Positions 33,700 to 45,447 of a stretch of DNA of 64,000 nt are shown piece by piece. Below the pieces are notes generated by a model. The model saw nothing but the letters and a program-made list of their open reading frames with translations, did not search any database and had not been told where the DNA came from. Origin of the DNA: Anthoceros angustus (lineage: Eukaryota; Streptophyta; Anthocerotopsida; Anthocerotales; Anthocerotaceae). The position numbers were made by a program, and so were the translations under genes. Each line of letters opens with the position of its first letter. Positions within the stretch are counted from its first letter, which is position 1. Location: the NCBI GenBank assembly GCA_010909165.1, contig MU008166.1:124001-188000 (forward strand), read 5' to 3'.

Positions 33700-34111
33700 G
33701 TCTTTGAGGTGTGTGATAGAATTCTATCATGCGCCAATTATTGTGTCTCTCACAGTATGACAGTCTCACTTCTCTTCTACTTGTGGGGCGTCACAAGGCC
33801 ATTGCATCATACAGCGGCCAGAAATCCTAGCGTCGTCATGCTGACACACTTGGACACAGGTAAGTAGGGATTGAACAAACACTTATCTTGCCATAACATA
33901 GCTATATTACCTACTTATACTCCCTTATCGTAACTATATGATCTAAAATATAGGAACAATATATATTCCCTTACCATAATTACGTTACCTATCATAACAA
34001 TATTATCTACAGTCTCTTGCCATGACTATCCGACCTACTTACATTGAGGAATGATTCTCCATACAAGAGGAACCCACATCTATACAAGAGCAAGTGTTAG
34101 ACAATCATACA

Positions 34112-34296
34112 GTCGAAGGTTAATGCAAGGCTCTCCACATACTCCAATGGGGTGAAGTTCTAGGGTGAAACTTGTCGAAGGTTAATGCAAGGCTCTCCAC
34201 ATACTCCAATGGGGTGAAGTTCTAGGGTGAAACTTGTCGAGGTTAATGCAAGGCTCTCCACATACTCCAATGGGGTGAAGTTCTAGGGTGAAACTT
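34112..34296. repeat. 62-bp tandem repeat, three copies
   Basis: Copies start at 34112, 34174 and 34236 with 'gtcgaaggttaatgcaagg'; the third has lost one base. Confidence 0.95.
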
Positions 34297-34313
34297 TTAC
34301 TCTATCATACATT

Positions 34314-34536
34314 CATACAAGCATCTGACATTTGGCATGAGACAGTCAGGCATATGGGTATATGGAAGAGCAACATACATACGGTCATACAAGCATCTGA
34401 CATTTGGCATGAGACAGTCAGGCATATGGGTATATGGAAGAGCAACATACATACGGTCATACAAGCATCTGACATTTGGCATGAGACAGTCAGGCATATG
34501 GGTATATGGAAGAGCAACATACATACAGTCATACAA
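34314..34536. repeat. 72-bp tandem repeat, three copies
   Basis: Copies start at 34314, 34386 and 34458 with 'catacaagcatctgacattt' and are nearly identical. As 72 is a multiple of three, open frames run through on both strands, but these are by-products. Confidence 0.95.
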
Positions 34537-34768
34537 CACATAGCCCTAGCGGAATCTAGGGTACAATGTGTGTACGAAGCTCAAGGTTGGGATGTGCAGA
34601 CTCATGTTCCGAGAACCGTTCCTCAGGCTTACAAGATGGCATTTTGTAAACAATAACTAGAATTTGCAAACAGTAACTAGTATTTGCAAATAGTAACTAG
34701 CACGGTGGAGAGTGTGCTGTAAGTGCACACACTTAACACACGCTTAGGCAATGCTCAATACAAAAAAA

Positions 34769-34835
34769 CATGGTGGGCATGATTTAAACCTGCGCGGGCG
34801 AACACATGATTTCTAGTCATGCCTGATAACCAACA
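34769..34835 (-). pseudogene. tRNA-Ser(AGA)-like relic, possibly a SINE head
   Basis: Minus strand reads GGTTATCAGGCATG, then ACTAGAAAT (anticodon loop with AGA) flanked by CATG stems, then CGCCCGCGCAGG and TTTAAATCATGCC, followed by seven T. This matches plant tRNA-Ser(AGA) from the D-arm through the T-arm, with decay in the T-loop (TTTAAAT for TTCGAAT) and no matching 5' acceptor strand. It is therefore not a working tRNA. Confidence 0.55.
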
Positions 34836-35095
34836 ACAACAACTTTATTTTTGTCCACTAAGGATGGAAGGACCATCTTGGAACAGAGATAGTACAACAT
34901 AACGTACATATACGAATGTCTAAACTAAAGAGACCGAGGCTGTTTGAGATGAAAAAAAAGGAGGGAAAACTACAAGAATAAAAAAAGAAGTCAAAATCTA
35001 TAAAAAGTCCAATTGGGTCTACGATAATCAAGAACCTCAAAGAGACATAGACCAATAAGCTTACGTTTATAAAGGAAAAGAATCTGCGCAAGAAA

Positions 35096-35229
35096 ACCAG
35101 CACACTCAAAGAAGAATGTATCAAGCCCGAATAGAAGCATAGGTAGGACAATAGAAAAGGACACCAGCACACTCAAAGAAGAATGTATCAAGCCCGAATA
35201 GAAGCATAGGTAGGACAATAGAAAAGGAC
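35096..35229. repeat. 67-bp direct duplication
   Basis: Two adjacent copies (35096-35162 and 35163-35229) starting 'accagcacactcaaagaaga', practically identical. Confidence 0.95.
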
Positions 35230-35939
35230 GTGCGATTCAGTGTGCAAGGAGCATAGCTTGCAAATATGAATGCAAATATGAGCAACTTAAAGGCTTGAGA
35301 AGGCTTAGGCCAGATTGGGAGGTGATTGGGAGCTCCGAATCATGCCCGATATCTACGCCGGCGCTACCACTGTATGCCTGTCAGCGCCGAATAAACATAT
35401 AATACAGTTTTGAGCTACTCAACTTACCACAAGCGGTTTGGTATTACTTGTCCATGCTGCCGCGTTTCACAGCCGGACTTCGTTTGAAACTGGGGATGGA
35501 GACGACACGTAGATCTTCACTTCCACTTAATGGAAGCTGTCCCCATGGACAGTGAAAGAATCATGTACATCTGTAGCTCTTTGTCGTGCAAAATTGGCAA
35601 TTAGGACACTATTCCAAACGTTCTCCTCCCGACCAAGCTGGGATGCACACTCCAGCCTGGTATGTACTTGCTGACAGTCTGCGATGAGGATCACATCCAT
35701 GGCCTTCGATCCTCAAGCCAAGTCAGACGACTGGTTAGTTTGGGTTACACTCTCCGTCCTGCTTGTCTCTATGATTGCTGCTCTTGAAGTCCTCTGAGCC
35801 CAGAAGGATTGAATTTCCTCGGAGGTTTCGGTGTCGAGGCCATCGACCTTCAACCAGTTTTCCATCTGTACACTCCTCTCTGTGGGGCGGGAATTCGTAA
35901 CTATTCACGCGCACGCAAGGGCTCATACTGAAGATAGCA
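35230..35939. other. ZIP gene 3' flank, nothing else recognised
   Basis: Downstream of the ZIP stop on the minus strand; no coding motif or repeat. The first ~200 bp below 35940 should be 3' UTR. Confidence 0.45.
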
Positions 35940-37166
35940 CTAAACCCATACAGCAAGCAAAGACATAGCTCCTGCCCCGCAAAACAAACCAAAGAATGAC
36001 AGCAATTGCAACTGGAAGTCGTTGCGAAGACGTTTGCTCAAAAAGTCCGCAGCAATCAAGTCTACCAAAGCCATGTAGGTCAGAATTCCTGCGGACATAG
36101 AGTCGAAGGTTCCCTGCACAATCAGGGCCTTTGGACTGTTCTCATTATACCCGTTTTCAATCCCAATTCCGATCGCTATTCCCAGTGGAGTGGTTATGGT
36201 GAAGAAGAACGCCATCACGTAAGACGACAACTTTTTGAAGGACGCCTGCAGAACCACATGGCAAGCAGCATTCGCGTTAGTTTCAGCACAGATCTGATAT
36301 CAGCATTGCGCTGTTGAGGGAAAAGGGCCTTATCTACCTGCGTGATGCAGCCTCCGAGAGCAAATCCTTCGAAGAACTGATGAAAGCAGAGCGCAGCCAA
36401 GAGCGGCTTGATTGTGCAGGGGCTGTTTGACACTCCCAAGGTTACTCCAATGATAACGGAATGAGCCACAATTCCCAGCTCCAGAACCTGCAAGGTAATG
36501 AATTCACGAGCCTCTGGGATCAAGCACCTTCCAGAGGAGAGCAACATCAGCAAAGCCTGGATTACTACCGGGAAGGAGGCACACCTGAGAGATCACCACA
36601 TGCCTGATCTGAGCCATTTTCGCTTCGTCCTCAGTCGTTCTCAAGTCGCCTACCTGATGATCATGGTCAGGGTGCGAATGCAGGCCCACTATGGCCAGGT
36701 TCTTGTTCACATCTCCAGATTCGCCTGCAATTGCTCCCTTCTCCACGTCCAGCTTGCACTGTTCTTGTCCATGTCCGTGTGCCCCCAAATGCTGCTTCTC
36801 ATAGTACTGAGTAGCCGCGAAATCAACAACGAGCGTCATAAGGGCTGCCGCCATAGCAATGAAGCCCGAAAAGGGAAATTTACTCCAAGGCTCCCCAGGC
36901 AAGCAGGGGTTCGACAGAGTTTCCATGGCATCAGGCAGCATGTGCACAAACGCCGTTGCCAGAATGACTCCGGCTGCAAAGGACTTGGTAACGAAGAAAA
37001 AATTCCCGTCTGGACTCAGAAACGAGAACCTGCTTCCAAATATGGGAATCAGCACCCCCAGACTACTGCTAACAAGTATGGCAGCAACAGCAGCTCCCTT
37101 GAGCAGCAGGGCAGAGTGCTTGTCCTTGCATTCCTCAAGCCCGATACCACAATCCACCTGAGCCAT
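35940..37166 (-). CDS. ZIP-family zinc/iron transporter
   Basis: ZIP proteins move zinc, iron and other divalent metals into the cytosol. Three exons: 37166-36585, 36487-36338 and 36245-35940, all GT-AG, 1038 nt, 345 aa, the usual ZIP size. There are eight hydrophobic segments: residues 20-42, 56-75, 101-118 before the loop, and five more after about 190. The variable loop (about 123-190) has the His-rich metal-binding stretches HLGAHGHG and LHSHPDHDH. The signature in TM4 is [10 protein letters not shown] (H203, G208) and TM5 has [11 protein letters not shown] (H230, E234), the residues forming the binuclear metal centre. The acidic start [16 protein letters not shown] would face outside. 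A possible 5' exon ending at 37260 joins in frame (VG|TVMAQ) but has no signal-peptide character, so I keep the ATG at 37166. Apparently intact. Confidence 0.93.
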
Positions 37167-39089
37167 GACGGTACCTGTTCAACAAAGCAAGCATCACGCC
37201 CTCCATCAGCACAGACTTCAAATTACCACTCAAGCTCACCCAATTCGGCAGACGATTACCTACTATGTACTCAGCACCAGCTTCAACCCCTGAACTGAAA
37301 AGCAGCTCCCCACCTGCATCAACAAATGCAAACATTGAGGCACTGGCGAGCGAGGCAACATCTGCATTGGGCCTTCCCAATCATCCTAATGCTCAATGCA
37401 CATGCACCACACATAACTGCAAACCGGCAACTGGCATTACCAGAGAGAGGCACGACAGACCGAATCGCCATCTTCTCAGCACAAACCAGGCCTTCCAGGA
37501 CGCAATCCAGCCCCCGGACCGAAGTACACTCTCGACCCGGTACACAATCCTTCCTTCTCTACCAAACCCACAAATCTTTTTCCTCAAACCAATCCTCAAT
37601 CCGTTCTTGCAAAATTTGCGTCAACCAATCCAACACTCCGCGATCTCGGCACGAGACTCGCAATGCCACACGACACGAAACCGAACTCCTGTGCAACCAA
37701 AACAAAGCAAACAAACGAAACGGGCGGAATGGGGAGTCGGCGGGCGGGCGGAAAGAACTGATCCGAACAACGGGCGTGCAATCAAGCAAGGCCAATGCGG
37801 GAATCCGCAAGACGCACCTTAAGAAGGGCGAGCTGGAGAGGTGAGGCGAGCTGCGAAGTCACCGCTGGCCTGGCTGGCCGGCACCGACAGAGGCGGGATC
37901 TGGAGGCAGCACGTCCTGAAAAATGGCAACTGTTGCCATACGCCGAGGAGCGTGGAAGTAGTTCGGAAGCGGAGCCGTTGCCGCATGCTCTTATGAGGCG
38001 CCAGAGGGGAATAGGGGCGGCCGAGGTTCACGATCCGGCAAGCCCGGGAAGCCCGGAGAAGCATGAGGGAATCGGGCTTGATCTGGCGTCGTGAAGGGGC
38101 CTGGTCCTCCGGTCCGGCACGGATGTCGACACTTCGAATTGAAGTCCCGCGATCACGAAGCCAAGCGCCGCCGGAAGCGATCGAACCGCGCCCGGATTAG
38201 CACACCGGGTGTCGTCACTTCTCCACTCTGTCGACACCCACTACAATTTTTCTAACCCTTCTGTTACTTTCACTTGTACTCACTTTCTCCCACTGCCTTT
38301 CACCCCGTCCGACATGGCCGTGGGTGAGACGTGTGGTTTCGGTTTCTTTCCCACCATCGTCACAAGCCCCCAAAAATCCACTCTCAAGATGCCCACAGGG
38401 CACCTCTCAGACAGAGTGTGGTATGTTTCACCCGGTTTATCACCAGCCACTGGATTGGGGGTCTTTGGAAATGGGAAATCCTGTGTACGGGACGTCCCAT
38501 TAGGGTACGGCACCTTCATCACAGCCTCCAAGATGAGGACCAAGGTACGCATGTTGTTTGTGGGGAATGGGGGAGGACCTGGTTTTGAAGGCTTCGGAGG
38601 GATCTGTCTACAATTCCAGAACCTTCAGTCATGCTCTTCCTCGACGATGTTCTTTTATCACCTCTTTCTGTTAGAAGTTTTGGGTTTGGTACAACATGGG
38701 TTTCTCTAGTAGGTCAGTGCGCATCAGCTAGAAGATAAGTCTAACTAAACAAGCTGCACACAATAACATCAAAACTCGGGAAGTATACACCCTAAGCACG
38801 CCTAGCTTGAACTCTAGAAAATTGTGACCACCACACACATCTTTATTTTTTGGCGATTAACCACTAGATTGAGGTAATATAAAAAAACATAAAAGGAAAG
38901 AGCTACCATACAAGATAAATACATAATAATATTGAATCTGTCACGGTTGGATCAGTCTTGAGCCTCAAATAATGCTTGTTCCTTTACTCCCATGTACGTC
39001 CTCCACCTTAGCCTGCCCTCTAGATTTGTTGATCAAGGGTACATTTGACATTACGTTATTTTTTACGAGTCGCAAGTAACTGTGTTTAA
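37167..39089. other. ZIP upstream region and intergenic DNA
   Basis: A possible 5' UTR intron of the ZIP gene lies at 37176-37259 (acceptor GAACAG, donor GTAATC). From 37400 to 38200 the DNA is CG-rich with many overlapping frames. A plus-strand open frame at 38209-38709 (166 aa) has no recognised domain. No gene is claimed. Confidence 0.35.
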
Positions 39090-39250
39090 CTCTGAGCCTC
39101 ACCTGTCCGTGAGCCCAAGGGTTTATTTAAGAATGAAGTGTTTAACTGTGGTGAGGTTGTCTGTAAGCCCAAGGGCTTATCTAAGAATGGGAGTGTTTGG
39201 CTGTGGGCCTCACCTATCCGTGAGCTCAAGGGCTTATGTAAAGAATGGGC
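39090..39250. repeat. ~65-bp imperfect tandem repeat
   Basis: Three degenerate units with 'tgtccgtgagcccaaggg' and 'cttat-taagaatg' near 39104, 39160 and 39217. Confidence 0.8.
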
Positions 39251-39373
39251 TCTTGCGTCTGTGGCACAAGGAGCACTTAAAGCTATAGGACCATGAGTTT
39301 CAACACTTTCACGGCGCAAGACACATCTTCAGCCGCGACTGCTGAAGATGCATCCTCCACTAAGTTCAGTAAT

Positions 39374-39598
39374 ATGTAGGTCATTTAATCTACCTAATTA
39401 TGACATTGTAGGTGCTGTAGCTGATTTTAGACACAGAGCTTAGTTGCTATGTAGGTCATTCAATCTACCTAGTTATGACATTGTAGGTGCTGTAGCTGAT
39501 TTTAGACACAGAGCTTAGTTGCTATGTAGGTCATTCAATCTACCTAGTTATGACATTGTAGGTGCTATAGCTGATTTTAGACACAGAGCTTAGTTAAT
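39374..39598. repeat. 75-bp tandem repeat, three copies
   Basis: Copies start at 39374, 39449 and 39524 with 'atgtaggtcatt'; almost identical. Confidence 0.95.
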
Positions 39599-42500
39599 CC
39601 TTCTTTACATGACCCTTGGGGTCTCCCTTCGATGTCTTTCAGTAGATGGGTTCACCATCTCCTCTTTCCTTAATAGAAACTATTTTTGTTTGAAGACACA
39701 GTGGTAGAACATAACATGGTTTGTATGTATAGGCTACATACGGTAAGCTTTTTAAATGCTTTTCATTGAACAAGAAGTAACATGGAATTTGGCCACATGG
39801 CACACCAGCAAGGAAGAGCTCACTTGCCTTGAGAGGTAGAGAATTCCGAGAAGAATGAGCACACCTCTATCTTCTATGGCATGCCTAAATGAATCGTATT
39901 CATAATAGTTACCATATTCAATTATAATAATAAAATTTGATGTTATATATATCCAATATATATTATTATTATACCTATCTTACAGAATCAGAAATATGTA
40001 CTACTTTTGAATAAGATTATAGCAAAGGTTTGAGTATGCTCGAATATAGAATTCAAGAATATAGCACTTTGTTCTAGGAAATGTTTGTTGAGCCATAGGT
40101 TGTTGGCCTTATGATATTGCGTCTTTGAGCTGACTATCAGGTGGATTTAAAGCGATAGAGTACTTTACAGTGAGCACTTATTATGCATGACATACATCTA
40201 CTAGTAATTAGTCTCAAAATCCTTAGGTTTTAATCAGTAAATTAAAGTGCTAAATTAGTTACAAGTTGAATGAAAGTCAACATTGATGTGAATGTTTTGA
40301 GTGAATAATTAGGCATTATAACAATTAATTTCAATGCTATCAATTAAAAGTGATGTGTTTAACTGGTGATTAATGTTGGTCTTGGGCTCTCATATAACAA
40401 TGTTAATTGCATTAAAAAATATCTTAGTAACTTGTAGGAAAAAGAGTTTATCATATTCAAAGTCTTCATAGTGATATCTAAATATCTAGTTCAGAAATCT
40501 CCTCTTTTAGATTGAATCACCTAACTTGACGAATTCAAAAATTATCTTATTGTTGAGTCACCTATATTTTTCAAAATCCATATACATAAAGACTCTGCTG
40601 AGGTTTCAGCCAGGAAACCTGTCAATGTGGGAGGAAACTTTTCTATGCCGAATGGAGTAATCTCCCACCTTGACAGATTTCCTTGCTGATGATCAGATTT
40701 GACTCAGATGTACCGTATTTGCCTATCAAGGATCCAAGATTGAAATAGTTTTCTTTACGACATCGATATTAAAATAACCACATCATGTAGGTACATATCA
40801 AAATCCATCCCAGAATACTACAAAGCGTTATTGTTTTCGTTCAACAAGACAACAATAATATATTTAATATGTGATGTTTTATTTTATTTTTTAGAATTTC
40901 TGAATATATGTGATAATGAAAATCTCATTAGTGTGAACAAAATCAAATCCTAGTTACCGTTCAAACCTATTTAAAAGTAGTGTTTTACACTTGTACTTTA
41001 TCTGAAAGTGTTCCATTTCTCAAGAATGTTGCAGAGGAAGTTCTACAGGGACATGAGGGTTACTTCTTCTGTGACATTTTTGGAAAATAGAATACCTACG
41101 GATGACAAATCACCCTTTCTAAGAAGGTGCAGTTTTATTCATCTATAATAAGAACATCAATCTATTTTCTTTAAGTTGAATACATGACTAAAATCGTCAC
41201 CCTAACCCAAAGAATTTTGCAAGAACTACAATACTATAACGTGATTTTGCACTAACAATCATAAATGAAAATTTAAATCTAGATGACATGGAAAAAAAGT
41301 GGTGAAAAGTCGAAAATGAGAAATTCGGGTGCCCTGCACGCAAACCGTTTTCACATATGGAAAAAAGAGACTTGAGTTAGAGACGGCCAACTTGCTTGCC
41401 ATGTGTGGGTGTGTGTAGCTTTGGTACATGTGTACGTGTGTGTAGCCTTGCCTTTGTGGGTTATGTAACGCAATGTAAAGAGTCTGGTCCATCCATCCGG
41501 CGATACGAATAGTGTTAGGACTATGTGGTAATGAGACATTGTCTGACAAAGTAACTTACCAAAGACATGGTAATTCAAGGTCCAATCTTTGCCAGTCTAT
41601 GTTTCTTCTGGAGGAACAAATGAAGAGCATGAGAAATTTAAGACACGGTATGCCTCGTCGCTGGCACATGTACACTATGTTGTATGGAATGTTAGATAAG
41701 AGGTTGTTAGATATGGGGTAGAAGGATATGGGGTTGTATCTAAGACATGGTGTCCCTCATTGCTAACACACCATGTTGCATGTAATGTTCAACACGAGAG
41801 TGTTAGATATCGGGTAAACATGTCTCGTGCTTGTCGATGTGCTCCTGAATGACACAAAGCAAGCACACTCCTTCACGACACCTAGTGGTCTCATATGAGG
41901 GAAATGATATTGGCTTATCTTTCTATAGTGAAGATTAACTTAATTATGTGGGCAGACTTTCTTTTTGTAGCTAACAACTATTTTCCTATATGGAATTCAT
42001 CTTCTTCTTTACTTGACAAGGATGTAGATTCTATATTTCAACTAACCTTATGGATAATTCAATGGGTAGGATACTGCAGTGCGGATAGCTTTAAGCATAC
42101 GATTATATAGCACCTTTGGATATGAACTACGAGAAAATTACACTAAAAAGAATAACACCTATCGATAAATCTTACACGAGAAGATTACACTAAAAAGAAC
42201 AACACCTATCGATAAATCTTACACGCATGGTTCTCACAACCTTGTGAATACTTCATGTGAGCCGGTGGAGTTAGACGCTGCTCAATTTAGGTCAAGAGCA
42301 GACAAACTCTGATGTTTTTGGACAAACATTATGCCAACGCACTTGTTCGTGAGACACATCAGCAGTTTGGTGAAGGATAATGATCTTCACCCTAGGAGAG
42401 TGAGCAGAGAAGTAATCAACAAAGATAGATGCCCTTTTATTATGTAAATAAGAAGAAAGAATCCAAAGGAGCTCTACCAACTTTTGTGAGTTCCGAGAAA

Positions 42501-42855
42501 GAAACAAGGGATTCTAACACGGAATGCAAGAAGTGATCCCTTCTATAGCCTTGCTTCCCTATGTGTGATCAGGGTTTAGTTTCGTTGTCATATGCCTTTT
42601 CATTATGGTTTTCCAAGTAACTCTTTTGTAACTCTTATTCGATGTTAAAACTGGGCTTTTGGGTTCTCCAAGTAATTGTTTTGTAACGCTTATTAGATGT
42701 CTCAAACTGGGTTTTTGGAAAATGAAAAGAACCAATCTTTAATTCCCTTTTCAGACGGAGAACCCCCTTGAGGGAAGACGCTGTTCTTAGAGAAAACAAA
42801 GAGACATTGCAAAGCAGAGAACAGGTACGAGTTACATACAGGGAAGCACTTGCCA
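39599..42855. other. AT-rich intergenic DNA, no gene seen
   Basis: Only short frames without motifs. There is a ~47-bp direct duplicate near 42130-42225 ('gagaa-attacactaaaaag' and following bases), and GT-rich words at 41400-41450. The end nearest 42855 should be the 3' UTR of the ankyrin gene. Confidence 0.5.
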
Positions 42856-45360
42856 TCAGGGCTTGTGGAAAAACCACCACACTATCAGCACGAACACAAG
42901 TAGGCTGACGAGAAATACGAGGTGGTAAAAGAGGGGGCGCAGGAAGGGTCTTTGGTAGTGCAGGGTTTCCGACAGCGTCTTCAAGGAGTCCGAAAGCCAG
43001 AACTCTACTATGTTTTCGTGCAGGAAGAAGAGGTAGTCCTTGACCAGAGAGAGCATGATGGGTATGAGGAACAGAGAGGTAATCCCGACAAGAAGCGAGG
43101 TCTCCTGCTTCTGCACTGCGGTTGACATGAGGGAATATCCGGCCTGGAAGTAGGCCACCACCACGAAGATCAAGGCTATGGTGAACACGAAGGAAGTGAA
43201 TGCCACTCTGCGCCTGATTTTTGCTACCCCGTCGGCGATAAACGGCTCTTGCTTATAGCGCACAATCGGCAGGAGCATGTGGATCGCAGAGGCTACAGAC
43301 AAGATGGCGAAGGTGAAGGACAGCGTGTTAGATATGAGGAACACCTTGGCCACTCTCTGTTCCAACCTTGATGTGGTTGTGGCGAAGTGTTGCACTGCGA
43401 CGGGAGGCTGGATGATGCCGGTGAAGGCGACGCTGGCGATCATGGTCCCCCCTACCAGCACCGCGTTGGCCGCGTTCTGGAACAGATCGCGGTCCTTGAA
43501 GAGGCCTTCCACATACCTCTGCACGTCCTGATGCTTCATGAGCAGCTCCCGGATCTCTTCGGCTGCACTGTCTCCCGGTTTCTCCCATGCCAAGTCGAGC
43601 GGGGTCCTGTTTTGCCAGTTCTTCCTGTTGCCCCGCACCCTCGGCTGCGCGCAGAGCTCGTCCACAATCTCCAGCCTCTCCATGTGGACTGCCAGATGCA
43701 ACGGAGTTTCGCAGGGGTAGAGCATGCCCGGCCCTCCCAGGGTTACCGCGTTGAGATGTATTCCTGGCATTGCAATCAGCGCCTTGAGCACGGCAAGATG
43801 GCCCTTAGCTGCTGCGAAGTGGAGGGGAGTGCGGCCACCGATATCGGTGGCGTTCACATTGATCTTCGGGTAGGCCAGGAGCTCGGTGATGACCTCAAGA
43901 TGATCATTCTGTGCTGCAAGATGTAGAGCCGTGCTTTGCTCTCTGTAGCAGGAAATTTCGTATTGCGTCCAATACACTCTGCCGAGAGATGTGGCTTCGT
44001 ATCCCACGTCGTAGAGCTCAATGTAGAGGGATTCCCGCTTGTCTGGGAGGGAGAAGGAGTCGTGCACGCCTTTGAATCTCTCCAGCCAGTCCACCTCCTC
44101 GGTGTTCCAGTTGCCAGCGAAGGAATCCGTCAGCCTCGGCCGAGGCAGTGCCTCCCGGTAAACCATCTTCTCTTTGAGCTCTTCCCTTTGGATCCTGTCT
44201 TGCGGGCCGCCGATCTTGCATTCTGTGTCGGGAGGACAGTGAGGGTTTTCCAGCAGCAGCTTGACAGCCTGCGCGTATCCTCTCCATGCAGCCAGGTGCA
44301 GCGGGGTGAAGGACCGAACACAGTCCCTTATGTTGACATCGATGGTTTCCACCTGAAGCAACGCCTCCACAGCAGCAGGGTCTCCCGTCCGGCATGCATA
44401 GTGCAAGGGAGTCCTTCCGATGCAGTCTTCGGCATTGATGCAGCTTCTGCAGGCCTCTGTTGCTATAAGGAGCTGGAGTATGTCAGCGCGTCCTGCATCT
44501 GCTGCCAGATGGAAGGCTGTGAGCCTCTCTGCTGTCTGTGCTTCCACATCCACCTCAGGCCACGCCAAGAGCAGCTTCACCACTTCCAAATGGCCGCAGT
44601 ATACCGCCAAATGAAGAGGAGTGATTCCCGCTTTGGCCTTGGCATTCACATCCACCATGGTACCCTCAAATCCGTATTCACGGAGCCGCTGTACTATCTC
44701 TTGGAGCCCCCTCCTCGAGGCGATATGCAACAGGGTGCGCTCAAACCAGTCTTGCTCCTGCAGCGGATAAAGGTCTCCACAATGGTCCAAGATTACATTC
44801 ACTACAGGAGCATGGCTTCTGTCCGCGGCGAGATGCAGAGTAGGGATCTCGAGTTCTGGATGCAGGCTCAAATCAGCACCACCGATGAGCAATTGCTTCA
44901 CCACTGCAGCATGCCCCATTTTGGCTGCCTGATACAGCGCGGTCTGCTGCTTATAGTCTCTGGCATTGACGAACTCTGTTAGCCCCTGAGCTGCTGATCC
45001 GAGGTGTGCTTCGGCAGCAGCCAGAACGGCCATCACGGCATCAATGTGCCCCATTTTGGCTGCGTGATGGAGGGGAGTCCGCAGCTTCGCGTCCCTCCTA
45101 CTCAGCAGCTCTCCATCCACGTCTATGCCGGCGAGCACCACATTTACAGCATCTGCATTCCCCGACCTGCACGCTGTGTGCAACGGAGTGAACTCTCTGG
45201 CTGATGGCAAATGCGGTGGGGAGTCTCCTGCCCTGTCCGAGGCCACTCCCTGATGCTTAACAAGATGCCGGAGCCAATTATTCGCTTTCAACAGGGTAAG
45301 CTCCGAATTAGGACGCTCCCTCGAGCCTCCAGCTCTGGGCCAGCATGAAAGCGTCATCAT
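42856..45360 (-). CDS. Ankyrin-repeat protein with C-terminal PGG/transmembrane domain
   Basis: Plant ankyrin-PGG proteins (ACD6/ITN1-like) are membrane proteins in defence and stress signalling. The frame is intron-less. I start at ATG 45360 (834 aa) because a TATA box sits 76-87 bp upstream, within the longer open frame that could start at 45594. About twelve ankyrin repeats follow, marked by TPLHTACRSGNADAV, TPLHHAAKMGHIDAV, TALYQAAKMGHAAVV, TLLHIASRRG, TPLHLAVYCGHLEVV, TPLHYACRTGDPAAV, TPLHLAAWRGYAQAV, TALHLAAQNDHLEVI and TPLHFAAAKGHLAVL. A charged insert of about 90 residues separates repeats nine and ten. After the repeats, DLFQNAANAVLVGGTMIASV opens the PGG region (the ProGlyGly itself is not kept), with four hydrophobic segments: TLSFTFAILSVASAI, FTSFVFTIALIFVVVAYF, LLVGITSLFLIPIMLSLV and LVFLVSLLVFVLIVWWFF. 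Apparently intact. Long plus-strand frames inside it are shadows. Confidence 0.9.
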   Translation of the reverse strand: MMTLSCWPRAGGSRERPNSELTLLKANNWLRHLVKHQGVASDRAGDSPPHLPSAREFTPLHTACRSGNADAVNVVLAGIDVDGELLSRRDAKLRTPLHHAAKMGHIDAVMAVLAAAEAHLGSAAQGLTEFVNARDYKQQTALYQAAKMGHAAVVKQLLIGGADLSLHPELEIPTLHLAADRSHAPVVNVILDHCGDLYPLQEQDWFERTLLHIASRRGLQEIVQRLREYGFEGTMVDVNAKAKAGITPLHLAVYCGHLEVVKLLLAWPEVDVEAQTAERLTAFHLAADAGRADILQLLIATEACRSCINAEDCIGRTPLHYACRTGDPAAVEALLQVETIDVNIRDCVRSFTPLHLAAWRGYAQAVKLLLENPHCPPDTECKIGGPQDRIQREELKEKMVYREALPRPRLTDSFAGNWNTEEVDWLERFKGVHDSFSLPDKRESLYIELYDVGYEATSLGRVYWTQYEISCYREQSTALHLAAQNDHLEVITELLAYPKINVNATDIGGRTPLHFAAAKGHLAVLKALIAMPGIHLNAVTLGGPGMLYPCETPLHLAVHMERLEIVDELCAQPRVRGNRKNWQNRTPLDLAWEKPGDSAAEEIRELLMKHQDVQRYVEGLFKDRDLFQNAANAVLVGGTMIASVAFTGIIQPPVAVQHFATTTSRLEQRVAKVFLISNTLSFTFAILSVASAIHMLLPIVRYKQEPFIADGVAKIRRRVAFTSFVFTIALIFVVVAYFQAGYSLMSTAVQKQETSLLVGITSLFLIPIMLSLVKDYLFFLHENIVEFWLSDSLKTLSETLHYQRPFLRPLFYHLVFLVSLLVFVLIVWWFFHKP

Positions 45361-45435
45361 AATAGTTTCCTTCAGCCCAGAAGTTGGACACCAGAAGGCA
45401 TCGGCTTCGGTCGCAAGCTCTCTAGGCAGGAGGCT

Positions 45436-45447
45436 CCTTTTATATAA
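45436..45447 (-). promoter_or_regulatory. TATA box of the ankyrin/PGG gene
   Basis: Minus strand TTATATAAAAGG. A start of transcription about 30 bp downstream (near 45405-45410) would leave a ~45-base leader before ATG 45360 and exclude the upstream ATGs at 45594 and 45504. Confidence 0.65.

Noticed and set aside
34314-34656. Repeat protein from the 72-bp array
   Set aside because: The unit length keeps all frames open; no leader, domain or conserved start.
38209-38709. 166-codon plus-strand frame beside the ZIP gene
   Set aside because: No domain, no splice partners and unusual composition; left as unassigned intergenic DNA.
43936-44982. 348-codon open frame on the plus strand
   Set aside because: It is antisense to the ankyrin repeats, has no domain, and its openness follows from the codon bias of the real gene.
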